IMG/VR virus record: IMGVR_UViG_3300001782_000012
Span: 1-35,293 of that record
Reading direction: 5' to 3' (one strand)
From: a virus
DNA: 35,293 nucleotides
The translations under genes were made by a program, and so were the position numbers. Of the stretch, positions 28,112 to 35,293 are shown piece by piece (position 1 is the stretch's first letter; every line of letters starts with the position of its first letter). A model generated the notes under the pieces. The model was not told the origin of the DNA. It worked only from the letters and a program-made list of their open reading frames with translations, and ran no database searches.

Positions 28112-29659
28112 TTATTCAGGTGTTTCCAATTGCGTTTTAGCAGAACTAAATCTATCATAGATATACCACTTAGGATTATATTTTACTAAGTGAATTTCCT
28201 CATCTGCCAATACAACAACTGAATTAGTCTTATTAGTTGTCACATCTTCCAAGAACTGAATAGACATTGTTGTATAGTCTTTAATTTCAATATTCTTAGC
28301 AGAGAAATCACCAATCAAGAACCATCCAGCAGGAATTACAGGAATTGATATAATTGGAATACCATCCATGTTTAAACGTCCGGCAGCATCACGAGAAACA
28401 CCAACATAATGAAGATCATTACCTTTTAGTGTTCCAATTCGTCTTGTAGTTTGTGGATTAACAAAAATTGCATTTGCATTATAAAGACCGGCCTCTAAAA
28501 TTGAAGCTGCTGCGCTTAATACATCAAATTCCTGCGCTCCATCAACTGACTGATACCAATACGAGGTACCTGTTCCTGTCCATGCCGATGTGTCTGCTTC
28601 AGCTACATATGTGAGGTTGATTACAACTTTAGTTTCATCAATCAATAATATATCTTCATGAGTTGCGTTATAACTGGTTTCTGTAGCATCTGCAATAGTT
28701 AATTTATCACCAGATAATAATCCATGAGGTACAGCAAATGTAATTAATGCTTTTGTGCCTCCATCATAAGATGCCACACTTGTAATATCAGTTGCTACAT
28801 AAGCACTAGGCGTCAAATCAAAAGCTCGAGCATCAGTGATAATACCATTTAGATTAGTTCCAGAACCATCACCATGAAGAATTTGGACATCTTCTTTAAA
28901 CATTAAAGCATCTGGGACCTGGGCTACTACGTGATCAATAATTGAGCGAGAACGGCCTCTGAAATAACGCTTTGATACATTCATTGAAACACCAAGTCGC
29001 ACAACAGAAGAAGTTTGCTCTAAAGATTTAAATGATACATCAGTTACTTCTTCGTTTTCAGTTAACATCTGAGTCCCAAGAGTATAAATGTCATTATAAT
29101 CCTTTACCTCAGGATATGTGATTTTCGTTTCATCAGTTGAACTTGTTGCCAAATAATCACGCATATGAGGTTGCATTCGCGGAATATCACGAATATTATC
29201 AACAGGCTCAGTTACAAAGATAGTGCCTGTATGATCAGAAGCTAATCCTGTAACTTTTGCAGCATCCATTTTAGGCGTTGCTCCCTTCATATCTGTATTA
29301 GCCCATGAATTGAATTCATCGCTATTCATAGCTTTTTCCATCAAATAGGAAAACTGCTGCTTTCTAGTCAACTTGTCAAAATCTTTCTTTTCTTTTTCCG
29401 TCATGTCAATATTCGACTCCTTCAATTTCTTTACTTCGATGCCTAGATTTTTCAATTCATCAAGTAATTCTGCATGTTTTTCATGAATCTGAGTCTTCAC
29501 TGTTTCCTCAATATTCAAATCTTTTAATTGATTTTGAATATCATTTTTGAATGACTCATATTCTTCTTTAGACATATTGCCTTTCTGAGCCGCTTCAATT
29601 TTTTCGTCGAAATGTCGTTTTACTTCTTCAACAATTTCATTTACTGTTTTATCAGCCAT
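28112..29659 (-). CDS. Major capsid protein, HK97 fold, with inserted domain
   Basis: A 515-residue protein. Residues 1-110 are a charged coiled coil (KEEYESFKNDIQNQLKDLNI), the scaffold-like delta domain removed at maturation in HK97-type heads. The coat part begins near 125; ILHGDGSGTNLNGI (260-273) is the typical HK97-coat signature. Residues about 290-365 are not normal coat sequence: VPHGLLSGDKLTIADATETS with YNATHEDILLIDETKVVINL and a Trp-Thr-Gly end (AWTGTG) resemble a small beta-sandwich domain used as a decoration in phage proteins. After that the coat resumes (QEFDVLSAAASILEAGLYNA). It begins 1 base after the protease stop. Confidence 0.9.
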   Translation of the reverse strand: MADKTVNEIVEEVKRHFDEKIEAAQKGNMSKEEYESFKNDIQNQLKDLNIEETVKTQIHEKHAELLDELKNLGIEVKKLKESNIDMTEKEKKDFDKLTRKQQFSYLMEKAMNSDEFNSWANTDMKGATPKMDAAKVTGLASDHTGTIFVTEPVDNIRDIPRMQPHMRDYLATSSTDETKITYPEVKDYNDIYTLGTQMLTENEEVTDVSFKSLEQTSSVVRLGVSMNVSKRYFRGRSRSIIDHVVAQVPDALMFKEDVQILHGDGSGTNLNGIITDARAFDLTPSAYVATDITSVASYDGGTKALITFAVPHGLLSGDKLTIADATETSYNATHEDILLIDETKVVINLTYVAEADTSAWTGTGTSYWYQSVDGAQEFDVLSAAASILEAGLYNANAIFVNPQTTRRIGTLKGNDLHYVGVSRDAAGRLNMDGIPIISIPVIPAGWFLIGDFSAKNIEIKDYTTMSIQFLEDVTTNKTNSVVVLADEEIHLVKYNPKWYIYDRFSSAKTQLETPE

Positions 29660-29660
29660 T

Positions 29661-30518
29661 TTAATCTGTTTTTAATTTGTTTAATACTTCAATTATTATT
29701 TCATTTGCCTTTTCTTCAGTGGATTTCTCCGGCTGATTTTCATCAGTGGATTTCTCCGGCTGTTCTTTGGCTGTTTCTTCTGTTATTAATCCAGTAGTAT
29801 TATTACTTCCAAATAATACTAAACTACTTTCAAATTTATTCTTTGCTTGTTTTATAGGCCAGAAATATAAAATTTCATCTTCAAAATCTTCTTTATTGGC
29901 TATTTCATTAATGTATTTATCGTAATTAGATTTGAATTGCTTATCTTCTTCTTTATTACTATTGGCAGCAAACATCATATCAACATATTGCATTCTAACA
30001 CTTGCTTCGATAGCATCGCCGCTATCTAGCCATTCTTTAGCTGCCTTATTGATTATTTTATCCTTGCGAATCTTATATATTAATGCTTCAGTATCTCCTT
30101 CATATGGCTTTCCTAATAATGCAAATGGAATATTAGCCGTAAACATTTCAATGTATTCGCGTTTAGCAATAGTTTTATCTAATTCAAGTTTATGATCAGC
30201 GACTAAATAGACTTTACCCTGTTGTTCTTTAACTGTTTTATTCCAAATACCATTAAGATGTAAATCTTTATGGGAATCTAATATTTTTGTGGTATTAACA
30301 GCTATGTAATAATAATCTGAATCAATGGCTAAATTTTTAATTGAATCAGATAATTTCAATGGATCTATTGGTTTTGCAGTCAAGGATGAACCTTTTTCGC
30401 ATGATTTATAAATCTGCTCTTTCTTCCTTGTTATAATTTCTTTATGAACAGACCTTAAAGCGTCAAACAACGCTTCTTTTGTCTCAAAATCCTTATTTAA
30501 TTCACTACAATGTATCAT
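29661..30518 (-). CDS. Prohead protease, HK97 type
   Basis: A 285-residue protein. KVYLVADHKLELDK carries the likely catalytic His109, and DAIEASVRMQYV the likely Ser173, in the order and spacing (about 65 residues) of U35-type prohead proteases. These cut the capsid delta domain and mature the head. The C-terminal 45 residues (from about 240) form an acidic tail with a 9-residue repeat, QPEKSTDEN and QPEKSTEEK, encoded by a DNA repeat of 27 bases. It overlaps the small gene upstream by ATGA and lies directly before the capsid, the usual order. Confidence 0.82.
   Translation of the reverse strand: MIHCSELNKDFETKEALFDALRSVHKEIITRKKEQIYKSCEKGSSLTAKPIDPLKLSDSIKNLAIDSDYYYIAVNTTKILDSHKDLHLNGIWNKTVKEQQGKVYLVADHKLELDKTIAKREYIEMFTANIPFALLGKPYEGDTEALIYKIRKDKIINKAAKEWLDSGDAIEASVRMQYVDMMFAANSNKEEDKQFKSNYDKYINEIANKEDFEDEILYFWPIKQAKNKFESSLVLFGSNNTTGLITEETAKEQPEKSTDENQPEKSTEEKANEIIIEVLNKLKTD
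29716..29762. repeat. Direct repeat inside the protease gene
   Basis: TCAGTGGATTTCTCCGGCTG occurs at 29716-29735 and again at 29743-29762, a 27-base period with identical 20-base units. It encodes the QPEKST repeats of the acidic tail and could expand or contract by slippage. Confidence 0.9.
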
Positions 30519-30712
30519 TTCAATATATCTTTATTCAAGTTCATTTTAGATATGTTAATTTGTTTAGCATTGCTAATTTTATTATCACTCCATTGTTGAT
30601 TACAAATAGCTATAGCCTGATCTTGCGATGATCCTTCATCAATAATAAAAGAAATGCATCTATTCATGAAATCTTCCCTTGATTCTCCGTTATTTGGTGT
30701 TGGTATTGGCAT
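30515..30712 (-). CDS. Small conserved protein before the protease
   Basis: A 65-residue protein with the conserved opening MPIPTPNNGESREDFMNRCI and a later Cys-x-x-Q-W (AICNQQW). The pattern P-x-P-x-x-x-E-S-x-x-x-F-x-x-R-C ... A-x-C-x-x-x-W is found in many phages either as a separate small protein or joined to the prohead protease. Here it is separate, overlaps the protease start (ATGA) and has its own promoter inside the end of the portal gene. Its role in head maturation is unknown. Confidence 0.78.
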   Translation of the reverse strand: MPIPTPNNGESREDFMNRCISFIIDEGSSQDQAIAICNQQWSDNKISNAKQINISKMNLNKDILK

Positions 30713-30728
30713 AACTTATTGTTTTATA

Positions 30729-30760
30729 CAAATGTATATATTATTTAGAATTATTCCAAA
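30729..30760 (-). promoter_or_regulatory. Promoter of the protease-capsid operon
   Basis: On the minus strand: TTTG (30760-30757), 20 bases, TACATTTG (30736-30729). ATTCTAAAT (30751-30743) lies in the spacer, 6 bases from the -7 box, exactly as in the portal promoter. The first base of the motif meets the portal stop codon. It allows capsid genes to be expressed apart from the portal. Confidence 0.88.
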
Positions 30761-32136
30761 TTAGATGATTTATTCATATTAATTCCCAATGCAGATAATT
30801 GTTCAGGAGTCAAATCCCATATTCTATTATCGCCTATTTGCTTATCATCTGGCAATCCAATAGCATTAAGCCATGTATTATATGTAATTGCACCTCTATT
30901 AAATGCCTCCATCATTGATTTATTTATTAGGCTATTGGCTGAAGCTTGCTCTCTCTTATCTTCTTGTAATACGGATATGTGCGACCAATCAGGCACATAT
31001 TCCCATCCATAATTACGTAATTTAAGCCAATCATTCAAATCATTAATAAAATCATTAAATTCAGGGATAATTGCATTCTGATATGTTCTTTTTTCTGCTT
31101 GTTCCTGATTTTCAAATGTTGATCCAGTCAAATTATATCTGACTACATCATGTGCTATTTTATAAGCATTCGCAATACTCATTGCATCAGTTGCAATTGT
31201 TTCAAATATCCCAAGTTTTCTTATATCTTGATCTACTGTTGTTACATTTACAACCCCTTCGGCTATTAATGCCTGCTTTTGATTATCTTTAAGACCATAT
31301 TCATCAAATGCCGCCTGTATGTTTTTCTTTTCAGTTGGGCCAATCGGAACTACTCCTGCATCATCTTTTCCAGCAGTAACTATAAATCTGGCACCCATAT
31401 TATTTAATACATTATTTTCGCCCTCATATGCCAATGAAATATTACTAAGTGGCCTATTTAAAGCCTCGACCCTAGACCTTCCAAATACAATATCTTCTTG
31501 CCTATCAATTGATATATTGACATCTTTTCTATGCAATATTTCTTCAGGTTTCCATTTTGTATTAGTTCCTAATCCATTTAACCCCCAAACCCATTCCTTA
31601 ATTATATCATTTGTATTAGTTGCACTGAAATATTTCCCTGTTAATACTGCACTCATATATTGAGGCCACACATTCCACATTGTTCCAACCGTAGTAATAT
31701 CAAATCTTTCAAGAGGCGAATTACCGTAAATAAATGCATTTCCAAATAGCCATTTAGTAACTAGATAATTAGTTAAAAATTCCCATCTGCTGAACAATGG
31801 ATTTGGATGATCAAATAAATCGAAAGATTTTGTTATTATATTATTACTTTTAAGGGATTGATTCAGTAAAACATTATCGCGCGTTATAATTTCGCCTGTT
31901 TTAATATTTTTGAGATTGACTTTCCCATTAGCTAGGTAATTAGCTCCTGTTGTTATGACAGAATATAATACAGGATTTGTATTAAATATCTTTGCAATCT
32001 CCAACATGGTAGTAGTATTAATCCATATTGGCTGATTTGTATTTATTGTAAATATACGTCTAATTGCATTTGTCTGAGTACCTTGAAAAGGTATTGCTTT
32101 ACTAGCATTATTTTTCTTAAACGGATTCCAAACCAT
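30751..32136 (-). CDS. Portal protein, HK97 type
   Basis: A 461-residue protein matching the phage portal family (PF04860 type). Recognisable parts are the N-terminal MVWNPFKKNNAS, ITTGANYLANGKVNLKNIKT, the stretch NPLFSRWEFLTNYLVTKWLF with GNAFIY, and near the end the helical crown region (SANSLINKSMMEAFNRGAIT then WLNAIGLP). Twelve copies form the ring through which DNA enters and leaves and to which terminase and adaptor bind. It has its own promoter (32157-32188) and is followed by the protease-capsid promoter. Confidence 0.9.
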   Translation of the reverse strand: MVWNPFKKNNASKAIPFQGTQTNAIRRIFTINTNQPIWINTTTMLEIAKIFNTNPVLYSVITTGANYLANGKVNLKNIKTGEIITRDNVLLNQSLKSNNIITKSFDLFDHPNPLFSRWEFLTNYLVTKWLFGNAFIYGNSPLERFDITTVGTMWNVWPQYMSAVLTGKYFSATNTNDIIKEWVWGLNGLGTNTKWKPEEILHRKDVNISIDRQEDIVFGRSRVEALNRPLSNISLAYEGENNVLNNMGARFIVTAGKDDAGVVPIGPTEKKNIQAAFDEYGLKDNQKQALIAEGVVNVTTVDQDIRKLGIFETIATDAMSIANAYKIAHDVVRYNLTGSTFENQEQAEKRTYQNAIIPEFNDFINDLNDWLKLRNYGWEYVPDWSHISVLQEDKREQASANSLINKSMMEAFNRGAITYNTWLNAIGLPDDKQIGDNRIWDLTPEQLSALGINMNKSSNLE

Positions 32137-32156
32137 TTTATAAAAATATATTTTCC

Positions 32157-32188
32157 CAAAAGTAGTAATTATTTAGAATAAATACAAA
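32157..32188 (-). promoter_or_regulatory. Portal promoter with ATTCTAAAT in the spacer
   Basis: On the minus strand: TTTG (32188-32185), 20 bases, TACTTTTG (32164-32157). ATTCTAAAT (32179-32171) lies 6 bases from the -7 box, the same geometry as at 30729. It is back to back with the plus-strand promoter at 32215. Confidence 0.87.
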
Positions 32189-32214
32189 TAAGGCAGTTTT
32201 ATTAATTTATATTG

Positions 32215-32242
32215 ATTCTTAATAGTATATTTAGTTACTTTG
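32215..32242 (+). promoter_or_regulatory. Plus-strand promoter with ATTCTTAAT 11 bases from -7
   Basis: ATTCTTAAT (32215-32223, one mismatch to the common element), 11 bases, TTACTTTG (32235-32242), a near-consensus -7 box. It has the same geometry as the promoters at 18474 and 20661 and should drive the island 32258-33343. Confidence 0.58.
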
Positions 32243-32257
32243 GAAAAAATAAAGATA

Positions 32258-32404
32258 ATGGACGATATAGATTTAAGACGAGAATTTGAAAAGGAAACAG
32301 GCAAAAAAGCGGTAGTGATAAACCAATATACTTACCCAACAGAACAATACGAAGAACGCAAAAGATTAGCACCAAGTGTAAAAGATATTTTAAATCGTTG
32401 CTAA
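32258..32404 (+). CDS. Very small hypothetical protein
   Basis: A 48-residue frame from ATG at 32258 to TAA at 32404 (MDDIDLRREFEKETGKKAVV, INQYTYPTEQYEERKRLAPS, VKDILNRC). Charged, with helical ends. Similar short proteins (F-E-x-E-T-G-x-x-A) occur in phage genomes without assigned role. Its last codon and stop (TGC TAA) lie in the boundary motif CGTTGCTAACAAA, as at 19178. Confidence 0.6.
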   Translation: MDDIDLRREFEKETGKKAVVINQYTYPTEQYEERKRLAPSVKDILNRC

Positions 32405-32464
32405 CAAACATTATTTATCTGGCTGAAAAAATTTGTTTATAATGACGGCAAAATTTAATTAATT

Positions 32465-32713
32465 ATGGGACTTGAGCAAAAACTATTTGAACATAAGACA
32501 GATTTTTATCGCATTTTCAACGAAGCGATTAAAAAAGACGGTGATTTTATTACCGCAGGAGGTAAATGTAGCCACGATGATTTAATTAAATCACATTTGA
32601 GAGCGTGGGTTGGTAGTAGAATATATGGCGGTAGCGCATCAATGGTATTTTATGCCGAAGATAATGAAGCGATAAAACTCATAGATAAGTTAGCGAAAGA
32701 GTATTTCTCTTAA
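32465..32713 (+). CDS. Small hypothetical protein
   Basis: An 82-residue protein, MGLEQKLFEHKTDFYRIFNE, with SHDDLIKSHLRAWVGSRIYG and ending in a helix. It begins 57 bases after the boundary motif. The next gene starts on its last base (TAATG), so they are coupled. No family recognised. Confidence 0.62.
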   Translation: MGLEQKLFEHKTDFYRIFNEAIKKDGDFITAGGKCSHDDLIKSHLRAWVGSRIYGGSASMVFYAEDNEAIKLIDKLAKEYFS

Positions 32714-32922
32714 TGACATTGAAATATTTAGTTTCTTTGAGAAAATTTATAGATATGGCAAAATTTACACCTACAAGTCTAACATTTGCACGTTATCAAA
32801 TGTGCATGGAATCATACAAGAACTGCATTAAAGTTTTAGATTATGAAACTGGCGCAATGTGGTTAAGTGAAGCATTATATTTATTGAATATCATAATAAT
32901 AAGAATTCAAAATGTGCTCTAA
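32713..32922 (+). CDS. Small helical hypothetical protein
   Basis: A 69-residue helical protein (MTLKYLVSLRKFIDMAKFTP, YQMCMESYKNCIKVLDYETG, LSEALYLLNIIIIRIQNVL). The hydrophobic end may be a membrane-bound or packing helix. It is coupled to the gene upstream by TAATG. The gap after it (32923-33010) contains the boundary motif TAACAAATGTATGTAATTAA. Confidence 0.6.
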   Translation: MTLKYLVSLRKFIDMAKFTPTSLTFARYQMCMESYKNCIKVLDYETGAMWLSEALYLLNIIIIRIQNVL

Positions 32923-33010
32923 AGTCACGATGTGCTTACAAAAGGCTACTGAACTTTTGATTTATAAAATCACATCTAACAAATGTATGTAATTAATAAA
33001 ATAAATAGAT

Positions 33011-33343
33011 ATGAAAGGAAAATATTTAATAACGACTGATAATTGGTTTTTGGCTCCAGATGGCAAACAGTATAAAGCAATTTGGGGCGATGTTGAAATT
33101 ATTGAAGATTATTTTCTTGGTGTTAAAACAAATAGAAATTCAAGTAATTGGTTTGCTAAAATTTCAGGAAATACTTTACATGTAATTATAGCAGGATGTC
33201 AAATCCACTATGCTATTCAATGCAATAACAAACCACATGATGATTTTACTGAAGATTGGAGTAGTGATTATAAAGATATTTTATTAGCAAATAAAGTTCC
33301 AGGTATTTACATTAGGCCAAGCATGATATATATTCCTGATTGA
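33011..33343 (+). CDS. Hypothetical phage protein
   Basis: A 110-residue protein starting MKGKYLITTDNWFLAPDGKQ and containing GVKTNRNSSNWFAKISGNTL and IAGCQIHYAIQCNNKPHDDF. I associate this pattern with an unnamed family widespread in Bacteroidota phages. The beta-rich sequence suggests a small globular fold. It ends 30 bases before the bidirectional terminator and closes the island. Confidence 0.7.
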   Translation: MKGKYLITTDNWFLAPDGKQYKAIWGDVEIIEDYFLGVKTNRNSSNWFAKISGNTLHVIIAGCQIHYAIQCNNKPHDDFTEDWSSDYKDILLANKVPGIYIRPSMIYIPD

Positions 33344-33373
33344 GATTAATTATTGTTTACTACGATTAAAAAT

Positions 33374-33400
33374 AGAGAGTTTTTTATAGCTCTCTTTTTT
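33374..33400. terminator. Bidirectional terminator
   Basis: AGAGAG (33374-33379) and CTCTCT (33390-33395) form a 6-bp stem with a 10-base loop. Six T residues follow on the plus strand (33395-33400) and TTTTTAAT on the minus strand. It ends both the plus-strand island and the terminase operon. Confidence 0.8.
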
Positions 33401-33458
33401 AATTAATTAGTCTAATATCATCAGGCAATAGACACAAAATATTTATTTAACATTTTGA

Positions 33459-34913
33459 TTATTCAGAATCGAATAAATAATAGAATCTATTTCGTAATAT
33501 TTTAGACAATCCTGCTATTGAATCAGGCGCATCATCATGCTTTACTTTGCCAGTCTTTAAATATCCAGTTAATTCTTTCATGAATTTACCATATTCAGAT
33601 AATGAATCATATTCTTTTTTGAAATATATATTATTCATTATCCAGCCAGATTGCGCCCATATCCGTTCTGTCTTTTTCGTTGTGTTACGAATCCCAGAAA
33701 TTGAAATATCTGGTAATCTTTTTCTTAAATTTCCAACAAATAAACTACCTTCTTTATTATTTTCAACGAATAAATAATCAATTTTCAACTCCTTACATTT
33801 AGCCACTATCTGATCTTCTGTAATTGTAAGATTTTCTTTTGTAAATATTACATCTATTAGAAAACATTTTTCATTTATAATCTTTACTATTGGCATAGAT
33901 AACGAATCTTCCCCATCATCGGCAGTATCTACATATGCGAATGTAGGTACATCTTCTATTTGGTCATTTAATTTTTCAAATCTTTTTATCTCAGATTCTG
34001 GAAACATCAAGCCTTCTAATGGCTGTGGATTCTGCATGTATTGAGTCTGAAATACATGAGATGTTTCAGGACTCTTTTCAAGCTTCTTTATTTCCTCCAT
34101 TGGCATTTTCCAAGGCCACAAGCTTTCTCCATCTTTTATAATTGGATAAATCATAAATCTTGCTTTTGGATCTCCTGCATAAAGTTTCATGAAATAAGCT
34201 TGTGCATCTTCCGTACCTGCTCTTTGTTGTATATTGATTATTGGAGTATCAGCACTATTCTTCCGGCTTAATACTGTATTACTTATTACTCTTGTTACTT
34301 TGGTGTTATTGGCAGTTAGATTTTCAGCATCATCTGTTTTATTAATATCATCCATTACGATACAACCTTCAAAATCTCTCAGATAATTTTCTAATTCTTC
34401 ATTGTGCTCTATCATTTGCCCAGCTCCAAAACCTGTTATCTGACCAAATATAGTCGCCGTTTTTAAGCCCCCTCCTTTATTTGTTCTCCATAGATTTTTT
34501 GCTGATTGGTCTTTTTTTAGCTCAATCCCATACATGCGCTTGAAATATGGATGTGACACTATATCTCTTATTCGCGTTGATGTTTCAGATCTTAATTCAT
34601 CAGATGCTGTAATATATAACCAATTTGAAGATGGGTTTTTACTTATTCCCCTGGCTATGAAATTAACCGCTGCAAGTTCTGTTTTTGACATCCTTGGGGC
34701 AATTGATATGCCCAAAAAAGATAATGTATAATTAGATACATCATCTAGATTGTTACACATGTCTTCATGGTGCCAGTTAACAATAAACTTAGTACCTCTT
34801 AAAATTCTATACCAAAATCGAGTGAAATATAATAGTGAGTTATCGCATCTGTATTTTGCGATAGCCAATTCTTCATCAGTTAAATTATCAAAATCTCCAT
34901 TAAATAGACTCAT
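33459..34913 (-). CDS. Terminase large subunit
   Basis: A 484-residue packaging motor protein. The ATP-binding loop at residues 72-78 is APRMSKT, an altered Walker A without the usual glycine pair; Walker B is CIVMDD (184-189). The nuclease domain shows Asp329 (FAYVDTADDGED), Glu384 (LFVENNKEG) and the Asp cluster HDDAPDSIAG (459-468), the usual acidic residues for two metal ions. The enzyme pumps DNA into the procapsid through the portal and cuts it. Length is typical. It overlaps the small subunit gene by 14 bases. Confidence 0.9.
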   Translation of the reverse strand: MSLFNGDFDNLTDEELAIAKYRCDNSLLYFTRFWYRILRGTKFIVNWHHEDMCNNLDDVSNYTLSFLGISIAPRMSKTELAAVNFIARGISKNPSSNWLYITASDELRSETSTRIRDIVSHPYFKRMYGIELKKDQSAKNLWRTNKGGGLKTATIFGQITGFGAGQMIEHNEELENYLRDFEGCIVMDDINKTDDAENLTANNTKVTRVISNTVLSRKNSADTPIINIQQRAGTEDAQAYFMKLYAGDPKARFMIYPIIKDGESLWPWKMPMEEIKKLEKSPETSHVFQTQYMQNPQPLEGLMFPESEIKRFEKLNDQIEDVPTFAYVDTADDGEDSLSMPIVKIINEKCFLIDVIFTKENLTITEDQIVAKCKELKIDYLFVENNKEGSLFVGNLRKRLPDISISGIRNTTKKTERIWAQSGWIMNNIYFKKEYDSLSEYGKFMKELTGYLKTGKVKHDDAPDSIAGLSKILRNRFYYLFDSE

Positions 34914-35293
34914 CTAATTTTTTATCTATTGCCTTTGCTGTTTTATCATCAATTACCAATGCTCTCATACTTCCATCACTACTTTGATGATCTAATGTTG
35001 TTTTATCGCCAAACATTTTAGGATAATATTTAGCTGCTTTCCATTTATATGTTTGAATTATTACATTTGCAACAGATGGTTCTATTTCACCATTTCTAAC
35101 TTCTTTTATTGTTTGATCTATTTTATAATCTACATCTTCTGCCTTATCTTGGATAGCATTTACATAAAGGTTAAGTAATTCTTCATTTTCACGTTTCCAT
35201 TTACACCATGTAGGGAAAGATGGATATTTTTCATTTGATTCTAATGCTGTTTTTATATTCATTCCATTTTGCACTAATTGGCAAACTTCTTCG
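34900..35293 (-). CDS. Terminase small subunit, N-terminus beyond the window
   Basis: At least 131 codons up to the right edge. The frame is open through 35293 without a stop, and the residues before the first available GTG (EEVCQLVQNG) fit the family, so the real start lies outside the window. The helix-turn-helix start with SFPTWCKWKRENEELLNLYV matches the Sf6-type small terminase (T-x-x-x-W-x-x-x-x-x-E-x-x-x-x-Y). The stretch IIQTYKWKAAKYYPKMFGDK is the oligomerising core seen in this family. It binds packaging sites and delivers DNA to the large subunit. Confidence 0.82.
   Translation of the reverse strand, partial: EEVCQLVQNGMNIKTALESNEKYPSFPTWCKWKRENEELLNLYVNAIQDKAEDVDYKIDQTIKEVRNGEIEPSVANVIIQTYKWKAAKYYPKMFGDKTTLDHQSSDGSMRALVIDDKTAKAIDKKLDESI

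Noticed and set aside
1-35293. CRISPR array, tRNA, integrase or transposase
   Set aside because: No regularly spaced repeats, no cloverleaf with CCA-type end that I could trust, and none of the reading frames shows recombinase or transposase motifs.

Overview
The window is a piece of an AT-rich double-stranded DNA tailed-phage genome (or prophage) of a Bacteroidota host. The host call rests on three things seen in the sequence. Promoters are of the Bacteroidota type (TAnnTTTG at -7, often with TTTG about 20 bases upstream). Genes start after A-rich leaders instead of Shine-Dalgarno sites. Several proteins resemble families I know mainly from Bacteroidota or their phages (a DUF4494-like protein, an SprB-type repeat in a tail protein, a C-rich 'CWQH' tail). 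The terminase, HK97-type portal, protease and capsid, the major tail protein and the long tape measure protein indicate a siphovirus-like particle. No integrase, replication gene, tRNA or CRISPR array is visible. Both ends cut genes (the left-edge ORF and the small terminase).

Layout, reading the late strand (minus) from right to left: small and large terminase (35293-33459); a small plus-strand island (32258-33343); portal, a small conserved protein, protease, capsid, connector proteins and major tail protein (32136-25540); a roughly 9 kb block of small genes on both strands (25543-16650); then tail completion protein, tape measure, three large tail or baseplate proteins, a LamG-type fibre and a lysis cassette (16585-1291) closed by a strong terminator at 1211-1241. 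Three small genes (1128-436) and a truncated one (276-1) follow.

The 16.6-25.5 kb block holds a Rha-type regulator, a DUF4494-like protein, a DUF2511/YebY-like protein, zinc-ribbon and helix-turn-helix proteins and many unnamed genes. Much of it looks modular: small genes are separated by hairpins and by a repeated TAACAA-type boundary motif that can supply the stop codon of the gene before it. A 9-bp element, ATTCTAAAT, accompanies most of the recognisable promoters at three fixed distances from the -7 box (6-7, 11 or 35 bases) and is probably the phage's own control site. The strongest candidate for something undescribed is a compact structured RNA at about 19666-19810, with its own promoter, an 18-bp closing stem containing two G-U pairs, and a terminator.
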